Assembly (NCBI GenBank): GCA_015039365.1
Contig: WION01000132.1
Span: 1-64,000 of the forward strand
DNA: 64,000 nucleotides
Source of the DNA: Amanita rubescens
Lineage: Eukaryota; Basidiomycota; Agaricomycetes; Agaricales; Amanitaceae
Direction of reading: 5' to 3'
This document shows, in pieces, positions 55,083 to 64,000 of the stretch (position 1 is its first letter; every line of letters starts with the position of its first letter). The notes under the pieces are model-generated. The model did not search any database. It saw only the letters and a program-made list of their open reading frames with translations, and was not told the DNA's origin. The translations under genes and the position numbers were made by a program.

Positions 55083-57440
55083 ATGACTCGTACTACTAGA
55101 AGAGCTCCGAATAGAAAGACTACTATTTCCAAGTTACCGTCCACGTCTGCGGCACCTCCACAAGAGCAGGAATCACAAATGGAATCATTCACCTTGATTA
55201 CTATGCTGCTGCGCCTCGCCGTTACGTTACGGCACCAAAATGGCGACATATCCATGCGTACTGGGGGAAGCTCAATTATGGAACCACAAAAGCAGTGGGA
55301 CGATCGAATCAATTTTTCAACGATGGATGCATTTAGCGCAATCCTTACGCTAGACCACGGAGTTGTTGCTGTATGTTACGAGTCAGAGGAGCCTCTCAAG
55401 GTCGAAATTGTGGTTGGAGTTACTACTTGCGGTAGCCCTGACTTGAAGACCAATGCCGAACGTGACGAAGTAAACCCCAGTGGTTATAACGTCAGATTTA
55501 TTACCAGCGGGACCGACTATTGGCCAGAGATCAAAGAGTCCGACATATTGAATGTTGACCCCTTAGGCTACTTAGGTTCCTGGTGAGTAAATTTATCCGT
55601 TACCATTGTCATCGGTCCTTGAACCTCACAAATCATCAGCAATGCGATGGACCCAGGTTCTCATGCCAAAACAGTCTGTGCCTATCTCAACGATTACAGG
55701 TTGGGTGATCAGACCGCGCGGGAAGACTATTCCGCTAAATTCTGGAACTATCTCTTTTCCGTTTCGTGGAAAAAGATGCATGGACGGATGGCCTCCTGGT
55801 CAGGAAGGGGTTTTATAGACACATTGGATAGGGGTTGGAAAAATGTCTGCGTCAACACCTATCCGAAATGGGAAGAGATAAGTAAAGGCAGTGGCGATGA
55901 ATCCCTAGCAATGGTAATCAGCAACACACAGAGGAATCATGACCTCGTGTTCTGGCTGCAGCTGGCTTATCCCGAAAGTGCAAAGCCGGCACCTTTTTTA
56001 GGGACCTTAATCCAATCTATCGAATCAGGTCAACTTCTCTTTTCCCAGCGGACTGCAGCAGACTACCACAAACTTGTTATCGCCACGTTTATTGTGGTTG
56101 GATCAATCCTTGAATCCATGGATCGTTCACATCGCACATGGAACGGCCCCAAGAAGCGAGATCCGAATGCAAAAGCGGCGTTGAAGAGATTGAAGAACTT
56201 TACCCACTTAGCCCAATGGTTCACCCGTCTACTACTTTCCATCTTGGCCTCCGCGTCATTTAGGGAGTATATCTTATTCATGACACATGAGGGCATCGAC
56301 CACCTCATACCTCGATCCAGCTGTGAAACATTATATATGGCGGAGTGGAAGCAGCGCGTACTATCGGTACCAGATACAAATGGTGGGCCTAACTCGGACA
56401 TTGAGGAGTCCAGTAATAATGATTCGACGGACGCCTCAGTACTTGACATTGACTTGGAGGTAGATAGTAGCAATATTGAGGTTGCCTCCGAGAACCTGGA
56501 CGCCGGATCGACGGAGGTATGAAAGTCTGCTGCTATGAACACATATGCTGAGCGAAGTTCATACAGGTTCTTGACATGGGTCACAGTGCTGAAGCATTAC
56601 TGCAGTGGATGAGAACCTTTGTCCTCCCGTTCCTCGGGAAGCGAATATTGGAGAATAAATGTGAAGATCTGGAGGCAAAACACCCCGGTAGTGAAGTCAG
56701 GATATCTGTCCTTGCTACTGATCATATCCAATATTTTGTTCCGCCATGGGACAAATTCGTTCCGTACATCGAAAGCGCATTAAAAGGATGCCCAGCCAAC
56801 GGTCCTAGTCTTGACGAGGTTATTGCCACCATCCGTACTGAACTTGGGGAGGGGAAACAATATGGTCCTGCACACCGTGACAGTATTGTTCCTTATTTCA
56901 AGGACCTTTTGTTTCCTAGCGATGAATCGGATCAAGAAACACCGACAATTTCTCTGAGCGTACATTGCGAGTCTGCGCTCACATCGCTTTCACAGCACTA
57001 TTATGATGCTATTAAGGACCAGAATGACACCGACCTAATCGATGCTTGTAAGGTAATTATCTTAGAGTGCATGTGAAAGTTTTGGATTGACTGCCAATTT
57101 TTCACAGAAATTGTATACACCCATGATTGCGGTGTCCAAGTTATGTTGCCTGGCGTGTTGGGAGCTCCTTGAGGTGTTGAGGAAAGATGGTGATGTGGAC
57201 CCCAGCGACACTTCCCCGAAGTTCGTCACTCGTGGCTTTCATTCTCACGTTTATCCAACTGTGCTGCCCCCTTGGATTCAACCCCAGCAGAAGGAACAGA
57301 TGATATCAAAGTTCCAAAGCTACCTCGGCAGTGAACTGGTAGTGATGGTCTCCGCGCTGAAGAAAATACATTCCGCGAAACCGCAAGGATGGCAAGACAC
57401 ATCAGCGGAGTGGCAGTTCAGACATTATTCAAGCGAGTAG
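55083..57440 (+). CDS. OTT_1508-type nucleic-acid deaminase-like protein 1
   Basis: Exons 55083-55582, 55640-56516, 56567-57052 and 57108-57440 give 731 residues in frame. Introns are 57, 50 and 55 bp. Zinc-deaminase signatures fall in the C-terminal part: HCE in ISLSVHCESALTSL (His codon 56963) and CxxC in AVSKLCCLACWELLEVL (57147-57158). This fits the OTT_1508-like deaminase clade, which is expanded in basidiomycetes; published work proposes roles in editing or in hypermutation of invasive DNA. The large N-terminal part (MLLRLAVTLRHQNGDISM, MDPGSHAKTVCAYLNDYRLG, LAQWFTRLLLSILASASFRE) is helical and uncharacterised. Compared with copy 2 the C-terminus is shortened by an indel before 57400. 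Substrate and activity are unknown. Confidence 0.72.
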
Positions 57441-58136
57441 CAGTTCAAACGTTAGTCAAGAAAGTAGCTCGACCGTGAGCACTGGAAGCGCCTTCAATAT
57501 CCAAGGTAAAAAACTCGCCCTCTCTAAGAAGATCCTCAGGGTCAATGCAAGTTTCCGAAAACTCGGGATCCATCGAGGTGGTAGGCCCCTCCTTGACGCG
57601 TATTAGTTGCCCTGCTCGCACTTTTAAATTTATAGACTAATTGATAACCTGTAGCGGCTTATTTATATTATCATTTATGCCTCAGACCTTTCACTCGACT
57701 TCCACATAGTCTTCTGCGCTGTTGTACCCTGTTTAACTACGGTTTTTGATCGGTAGTAGTAGAGTATAATATCAAGAAAATGTGACGTAGTGCCAAAGTC
57801 ACTCAGTGGGAAGTGTCGGTCAGTTGAACTTTTGTTGTCCGTTGGACGAGTAGTACTACTAGGCTACCGCACTGCTAGTCACGGTCACGGTCACTATTGA
57901 AGAGTCCGATACCATTTGGGATGGTTGGGCCGACAAGGCCTCACTGTCTCCCACAGCCGACTCCAACAAGATTGTGGGCTCGTGGCACCCTCAAATCCGA
58001 TATTTCTCTTGTTCCTGACACTCCGAACTGGAGATACTGTTGACTCTTGCTCTTGCCACTCGACAGGTGTTGCCGAAGTGAGTCAACAAATTCTGCGCCG
58101 TTTTCCTTTTAATCATAGGATTACATCGACTCAGCC
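57441..58136. other. spacer between the tandem deaminase genes
   Basis: The first 150 bp are homologous, out of frame, to the C-terminal codons of deaminase 2. The last 220 bp resemble the region upstream of deaminase 1. The spacer is thus a 3'-5' junction of a tandem duplication. Confidence 0.6.
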
Positions 58137-60695
58137 ATGAGTACTAGGAAAGACCCACAGGAAGAGACTTCCAGATTTGTGGAACATCCGCAAGCAGAGA
58201 AGATGGAACCGTTCACAATCATTAGTATGCTGCTACGCCTTGCTGTTACACTAAGGCACCAACGTGGTGACCTATCCATGCAAAGATCCACAGGACTTGG
58301 AGCACGTACAACGGGAGGCTTAATTATGGATTCCCAAGAGGAGGACGATAAAATCAATTTTACAACGCTGGATGCGTTTACCGCAATCCTTACGCTAGAC
58401 CGCGAAGTTATTGCTGCATGTTACGAGTCAGCAGAGCCTCTCAAGGTCAACAGTATATCTGAAGACACCTGTGATGACCCCGTCATCAATCCAAGCCAGG
58501 AGAATATGATGCCTCTACACGTTATCATTCTTGGTAATCCTGACATGAAGACCAATGCCAAAGGCGATGAAGTAAACTGTAATGATCATAACGTCAGATT
58601 CGTTACCGGCGGGACCGACTATTGGCCAAAGATAAAAAAGTCCGACATCTTGAATATCAACCCCTTAGGCTACTTAAATTCCTCGTGAGTAGATTTATCC
58701 GCTACCATTGCCATCGGTCCATGAATCTCTGGCTCACATCAAATCATCAGCAATGCGATGGACCCATATTCTCATGCAAAAACAGTCTGTGCGTATCTCA
58801 ACGATTACAAGTTGGGTGACGAGTCCGCGCGGGAAGACTATTCAAATAGATTCTGGAACTATCTCTTTTCCATTTCCTGGAAAAGGATGCATCGACGGAT
58901 GGCCTCCTGGTCAGGACGGGGCTTCATCGATACATTGGATAGGGGTTGGAAAAATGTCAAGGTCAACACCTATCCGAAATGGAAAGCGATATGTAAAGGC
59001 AACGGTGACGATTCCCTAGAAATGATGATCAGCGGCATGCATGATATGGATATTGGCCTCATGGACTGGCTCCGGAAGGCTTATCCCGAAAGCGAAGGAG
59101 AGGACCATTTTTTAGGGATCTTACTTCAATCGATCAAATCCCGTCAACTTCTCTTTTCTCAGCGCACTGCCATGGCCTACCACAAACTCGTTGTCGCCAC
59201 GTTTATTGTGGTTGGATCAATCCTTGGATCCATGGATTGTTTACAGCGCATATGGAACAAGCATAATAAGCGAAGCTCGGAAGCTAAAGTCAAATTGGAG
59301 AGCTTGGAGAACTTTGCCCACTTAGCCCAATGGTTCACCCGTCTACTACTTTCCATCTTGGCCTCCGCGTCATTTAGGGAGTATATCTTATTCATGACAC
59401 ATGAGGGCATCGACCACCTCATACCTCGATCCAGCTGTGAAACATTATATATGGCGGAGTGGAAGCAGCGCGTACTATCGGTACCAGATACAAATGATGA
59501 CTCCTTGGTGTCCGAGTCCCCACCAAGCCCCAGTAACAATGATTTGACGAACACCTCGGTACTTGACATTGGTTTGGAGGAAGATAGTAGCAATAATGAG
59601 GTTGCCTCTGAGGATGACTCGGGTGCCGGATTGACAGAGGTATGAAAATCTGCTGCTAAGAACTCGTATGTTGAGCGAATTTCGCGCAGGTTCCGGATCC
59701 GAAAAATGCCAATGCCCAAGCATTTCTGCAGTGGATAAGAACCTTTGCCCTCCCCTTCCTCGGGAAGCGAATATTGGAGAATAAATGTGAAGCTCTCCAT
59801 GGACAGCACCCTGATAGTGAAGTCAGGATATCTGTCCTTGCCGCCAATCGTATCCAATACCTCGTCCCGCCGTGGGACGAATTTGTTCCGTACATCGAAA
59901 GGGCATTAAAAAGATGCCCAGCAGATGGTCCTAGTCTTGACGAAGTTGTCACCATTATCAGTATTGAACTTAAGAAGAATAAACGATATGGTCCTGCGCA
60001 CGGTGTTATTGCTAACTTCAAGAGCGTTTTGTTTCCTGGCGACGCATCGCATCAAGGAACACCGACGATTGCTCTATGCGTACATTGCGAGGCTGTGCTA
60101 GCATCGCTTGCGCTCTACTATGATGACGCAATTAAGGATCAGAATGATACCAACCTAATCAATGCCTGTAAGGTACTTATCTTAGCGCATGTGTGAAATT
60201 TTTGGATTGACTGCCAAACTTTCGCAGAAATTGTATACATCCATGATTGCGGTGTCCAAGTCATGTTGCCCGGTGTGTTGGGAGCTCCTTAAGGTGTTGA
60301 GGAACAATGGCGATGTGGACCCCAGCGACACTTCCTCGAAGTTTGCCATTCGTGGTTTTCATTCTCACATTTATCCAATCGTATTGCCCCCTTGGATTCA
60401 ACCCTCGCAGAAGGAACAAATGATATCAAAGTTCCAAATCCACCTCGGCAGTGAATTGGTAAAGATGACGTCTGCGCTTAAGAAGATACACCTCGAGGAT
60501 GGCATGACGCATCGGTGGAGTGGCAGTTCAGAGATCAGTCAAGCAAGTAACAGTTCAAAAATTAGCCAAGAAAGCAGCTCGGTCATGAGCACTGCAAGCA
60601 CCACCCAGGGTAAAAAATACGGCATCTCCAAGGCGGTGAACAGTATCACTGCACGTTTCCGAAAAATTGGGATCCGTCGAGGCGATGACCTTTGA
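58137..60695 (+). CDS. OTT_1508-type nucleic-acid deaminase-like protein 2
   Basis: Exons 58137-58684, 58751-59639, 59690-60172 and 60228-60695 give 795 residues, with the same exon layout as copy 1 (introns 66, 50 and 55 bp). Motifs are HCE in IALCVHCEAVLASL and CxxC in AVSKSCCPVCWELLKVL, a better match to the PCxxC form than copy 1. Exon 1 has an additional segment (EDTCDDPVINPSQENMM). The C-terminal tail is Ser-rich and then basic (ITARFRKIGIRRGDDL). A 180-bp stretch in exon 2 is identical to copy 1 while the surroundings differ clearly. All four exons are intact. Confidence 0.75.
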
Positions 60696-61269
60696 CGCGT
60701 ACTATTAGTCAGTCACTGCCTTGCTCGGACTTCGTTTTCCAGATGGCCTTGCGTCTGCCGCTGGCCACGTGTATACGGACTAGTAGCGATAGAGTTTCGA
60801 TTGTCATGTACGGTACTAGTAATATGACTCTGTCGAAAATTGCTTGCCCTCTCACGGGCCGAGCGTTGCGGGTGGAGAGCTTCGAATTCGTCACTTTACT
60901 CCTAGTCATCATCTATACTCGCGCGTCGTCGAGTCACGTGAAAGAGACGTCAGAGAGTAAGAGAGCCCCAAAACAGAGCCAAATAGAGCAACCCGCGGGT
61001 GCTGCAATCCGAGGCGAGTCGGGCGACCCACATGCCCGCTTACTATTCTCCGCGCTCCTTTTCGAAGCTCACCGCCTTCAAACGTGTGCACTGTCCGCTA
61101 AATCATATCTAGCAGCGGCTTCCTTACCAGTTGGACTTGGCCTTGTGCTCTCAGAAGGAGTCTTATCATCAGTAGTTTTCGCGATTTAAACCGCGACCTT
61201 TCACTTTTTTGGGTACGTTCCCTCGTCTTTTTCATACTCAGCTTCTTAATAGTGACAGTCACCGAAGAT

Positions 61270-61480
61270 ATGCCATCTGCCTTTTGTTCATCTGCGGAGG
61301 CAAAAGTTCTACTCGAAAATCGGAGGCTTGATGGTAAGTTAGAAACAGCATGAACGACAAGGGTTTCTGAATGTGATTTCAGTATCTCTTGGACCATTTG
61401 ACGGACGAGTTACGGCTCTTCATCCCCAGCATCGCGACTTCTATATTGCCACGCCAAACCAAGATGATGTGTTCGCACCT
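61270..61480 (+). pseudogene. first exon and intron of family X, truncated copy in the right arm
   Basis: Reads MPSAFCSSAEAKVLLENRRL, a short intron ending TTTCAG, then LGPFDGRVTALHPQHRDFYI and DDVFAPPGPCNVYARF. Homology to the full gene at 52437-54511 stops there and a different gene fragment follows. The same truncated piece is in the left arm on the minus strand. Confidence 0.8.
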
Positions 61481-61499
61481 CCTGGTCCTTGCAACGTAT

Positions 61500-62305
61500 A
61501 CGCCAGGTTCTGGACCGCATATTTTAAAAGTACGGTCTCGTTTATTGTTGAACTCCGCTATTTTGCGAGTCTTTTTCTTAGCTCACGGCCGCAACCTGAC
61601 TCTTGTTGCGTTATCCCAATGTATAAGGCTAGTTCAAGTCGAATTTCCGAACAGACTACGTGGAGAAGTATGGGAAACGCTTTCTGGATCTATTTTCTTT
61701 CGTTTCACGAATCCCCGCTACTACGATCGGGTGCTAGAGGAACACAAGGGCAGAACTAGTACAAGCACAGAAGATATTGAGAAGGATTCGCATAGAAGTC
61801 TAGCCGAATATGCCGGATACCAGTCCGAGGATGGGATAGTGCACACCACCGGGTGCTGCAAGCGTATTCGTTCAAGAACTTGGAACTTGGAACTTGGGTA
61901 CTGTCAAGTTGGTGTATAGGCGATGAACATATTTGCAGTGGCGATTTTAATGTTAGGTCTTCCCTTTTCGTCCTCTTTGACTCAGATTCGCTTATCAAAT
62001 GCGATTCGCAGTTATATGTCAGGCGTCTTGGCTTCTGGAGGTGCTATGTGATAGATCACTACCAAGATATTATGCGTATGTCGCCGTCTGACCATTCTCT
62101 TCTTCGGTACTAACGATACATGGTCTACAGGCCATTGATGCACGGGACGCTCCTCGATCAACGCATCTTCGAAGCTCTAGTAGCCAGATGTCCTCCTATG
62201 ATCCACAATCACTTTGAAATGGTTGACGTCCAACTACCGGTCGCGTCGCTTCCCTGGTTCCTCAGTTTGTATGTGAAACTTCACTCGTTTCACGATCAGG
62301 GCTGA
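61500..62305 (+). pseudogene. GYP2/TBC1D-like Rab GTPase-activating protein fragment
   Basis: TBC-domain landmarks are FFLAHGRNLTLVALSQ, EFPNRLRGEVWETLSGSIFF, STEDIEKDSHRSLAEYAGYQ, LQAYSFKNLELG, then (after an intron ending CTACAG) PLMHGTLLDQRIFEALV and VDVQLPVASLPWFLSLYV. Frames change several times, and the segment between about 61920 and 62100 is diverged. The N-terminal GRAM-like part and the C-terminus are missing. It is a captured piece of a host gene, present in both arms. Not functional as read. Confidence 0.7.
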
Positions 62306-62379
62306 CAGAAGTCTCAGATATATCAACAGTATGCCTATGGTCTTCGATGACCCAACCAGCGTCAACCGAACGCCGCGTG

Positions 62380-62720
62380 GTTTGGTTACAAGACAACAGT
62401 CACGCCATTGAAACTCCTGCAGTTGTGGATCGGCTGCTGGCACAACGGAGGAATCATCTGGAGCATCGTCGACTGCCCAAACCCTATCGAGATATAGATA
62501 GAACCTGAGCCTCCAGTGCCTGTTTCTCGCAGGTCCTGCCTGAATGCGTCCAAGCCGATCCAGACGCATCTCCTCTGCAGCAGTGACCCATCAAGTTTTC
62601 ATGTGACGGATTCGGGCTTATTATGCTATTCCTCTACCTGGACGTGATGCTCTGCATCATTCATCTTCCAACGGTTTAATAGAGTCGTCTCCTAACACCC
62701 ACCTGGTCGAAGAGGGGCGT
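62380..62720 (+). pseudogene. Plavaka transposase N-terminal fragment
   Basis: Decayed reading of LAQRRNHLEHRRLPKPYRDI followed by an in-frame stop, then CVQADPDASP and LPGRDALHHSSSNGLIESSP in shifting frames. It corresponds to residues encoded at 31.98-32.29 kb in the transposase gene. It belongs to the inverted arms and has a mirror copy at about 38.13-38.45 kb. Confidence 0.7.
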
Positions 62721-63547
62721 TAGAACGGGGTTCGTAGGACGAACTGGATAACTCCCAGAGACGAGCCACTGAATTTGCTGCCTATTTGCGTAGTCAAGAT
62801 AACTAGCAGCTTCAACCACCCCGTTACCGGCGCTCTCTGCCCGGTTGGCTTAGACGGAAAGATCCGTAGTGACTTAAGTGTGTCATTTCGCTAAATTTGC
62901 GTCTCAGCACGCTGAATGACCCCTCTAGTTCTGTATCTCCTCTATAGAAAGTTGCTCAATGGAATTCTGAAGCATTCCCTTCAATACGTCCGGCCCTAAT
63001 ACCGCGTCGATCGCCTTCTTGCTGACGTTGTGTGCGTTGGCGGCGCGTTCTCTCTTATTCGGCACATACAACCCTCTACCATCAGCTTCTCGCTCTTTTC
63101 TTCATTTATAATGCATCCTCCAACTTTCTATGCACGAAACAAGCATCCCGTGCCGTTCCTTCTATCATGAGGCTTGTAAGTGTGCCGTTTCTCTTAATTC
63201 GCGTCTCGTACGCTAACCTCTGCTTTTAATTTCATATCTCCGCGATATAAAGTTGCATAGTTCGTTTCTCTGCAATTTTACTCAATATAGTCAGTCATAA
63301 TATTACCTCGTTCGCCCTCCAGCCGACGTTGTTCGTGTTGGCCAGCGCGATCGCCCAATTCGGCAGGTACAGTCACGCGTGACCACCCTCTTTCTTCCTT
63401 CCTTTGCATAATTACAGGTGGCGCTTTTTGCCTGTTCTGGCAACCTCTGTTTGGCTCTGTTTGTGTGCTCTCTCATTCTCTCTGACTTTCCCTGCTCCCC
63501 GCTTGCGCTATGTTATATATGCTCTAGTACATACATACCACATGTCT
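62721..63547. other. outer part of the right arm, no recognised gene
   Basis: Two short frames (63032-63229, and one from 63404 that runs past the arm boundary) have mirror images in the left arm but no recognisable domain. Confidence 0.5.
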
Positions 63548-64000
63548 GTGATTTCCGTGTCATTTTCCTCCAACCACAGTATTTTCATTTCTTGTCTTCC
63601 GCTTCGGCTCGGCGCTGCTAGGTCGAACGTCACCGGTCACCCGGGCCCGTCTCGCCGACGACTGTGCCGCACAGCCATGCCCATGGGTCCCCATATCTAT
63701 GCGTTTTGTAGTGACATACATGTTGTAACACGAGAGCGATACGTCTAGCTTGTTAGCTTGCGCGCGTGCTCGGATGTGGATACCTGAGTCTATACCTGAG
63801 TCTAGTAGGACAATCGTTAGCTTGCGATGGCCGAGCGTGCGATGATGGATTCCTCACCGGATACTAATCAATAACCCGTCACTATCATGGCCCGCCCCTT
63901 CCACAAGAGTGACCGCTGTAGTAGAAGCTGACAATATGGCACTACCAATGAATGCATATCCGACATTGAGTTTAAGTGTGAGAACAGTGTTTTGAAAAGT
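63548..64000. other. window end, outside the right arm
   Basis: Begins with a short stretch (ATTTCCGTGTCATTTTCCTCC) that resembles the sequence just upstream of the deaminase genes, perhaps the relic of a third copy's promoter. A small repeat (ATACCTGAGTCT twice) lies near 63780-63800. No gene is supported. Confidence 0.4.

Larger units (their letters stand above)
60926..63547 (+). repeat. right inverted-repeat arm, 2.62 kb, uninterrupted
   Basis: Inverse partner of 37294-38878 plus 47387-48419. It keeps the pre-insertion sequence GTTAGGTCTTCCCTTTTCG at about 61955-61973, where the left arm carries the gypsy element. The inner end is at the sequence TCGTCGAGTCACGTG. The outer end is at ACATACATACCACATGT, after which left and right flanks differ. 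No target-site duplication is seen outside the arms. Confidence 0.95.

Noticed and set aside
37294..63547. Calling the island a DNA transposon with 2.6 kb terminal inverted repeats
   Set aside because: No target duplication and no transposase in the core. An inverted segmental duplication or an assembly fold-back explains the arms equally well, so I report it as an observation only.

Overview
The window looks like nuclear DNA of a mushroom-forming basidiomycete (Agaricomycetes). Introns are short (about 45-66 bp, GT-AG, several with CTAAC-like branch sites). F-box/LRR, Kre9/Knh1-like, JmjC-like and OTT_1508-type deaminase genes are present, as are chromodomain Ty3/gypsy, Ty1/copia, Plavaka-type and Tad-like elements. 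Species cannot be named. Family names come from motif recognition without a database search. Identity statements are by eye.

Region 1 (1-9.1 kb) is host-like and worn. It holds the 3' part of an RRP7-like gene with apparent frameshifts, a small intron-rich secreted Kre9/Knh1-like gene on the minus strand, and an F-box gene split between two frames. Two old direct copies of a ~1 kb segment flank the F-box gene. A protease-like gene follows, frameshifted and cut off before its expected GDSGS motif.

Region 2 (9.4-20.5 kb) is a retroelement nest. It contains the integrase/chromodomain end of a gypsy element, an 8.6 kb copia element with 404-bp LTRs on the minus strand, a 397-bp solo LTR inside the copia leader, and a second copia fragment on the plus strand. 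The copia element lies between two unrelated retroelement bodies and shows no target duplication.

Region 3 (20.5-28.4 kb) is mostly non-coding. It has a four-copy ~120-bp tandem repeat, an intron-bearing but broken BiP-type HSP70 relic, and one small two-exon gene of unknown function.

Region 4 (28.5-35.4 kb) is a large Plavaka/CACTA-type transposase gene on the minus strand. One exon is split by a 2.6 kb gag-only LTR element (397-bp LTRs, 4-bp target duplication GCGG). The same LTR family supplied the solo LTR in the copia leader.

Region 5 (37.3-63.5 kb) is the most striking part. Two nearly identical 2.6 kb inverted arms bound a 12.5 kb core. The core carries an intact JmjC-like dioxygenase gene with tandemly repeated exons, a Tad-like ORF1 remnant, a gene of an uncharacterised family ('family X' below), and two tandem multi-exon deaminase genes with HCE and CxxC motifs. 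The arms are patchworks of gene fragments: the family X first exon, a GYP2-like TBC domain, and the transposase N-terminus. An 8.5 kb intact-looking gypsy element (432-bp LTRs, GGAAG duplication) is inserted in the left arm. It lacks a tRNA primer site and instead shows a Tf1/sushi-like self-priming signature, has a candidate -1 frameshift site between gag and pol, and carries a 736-residue extra ORF after pol. Host-like genes here are mostly broken, while the element and island genes are mostly intact.
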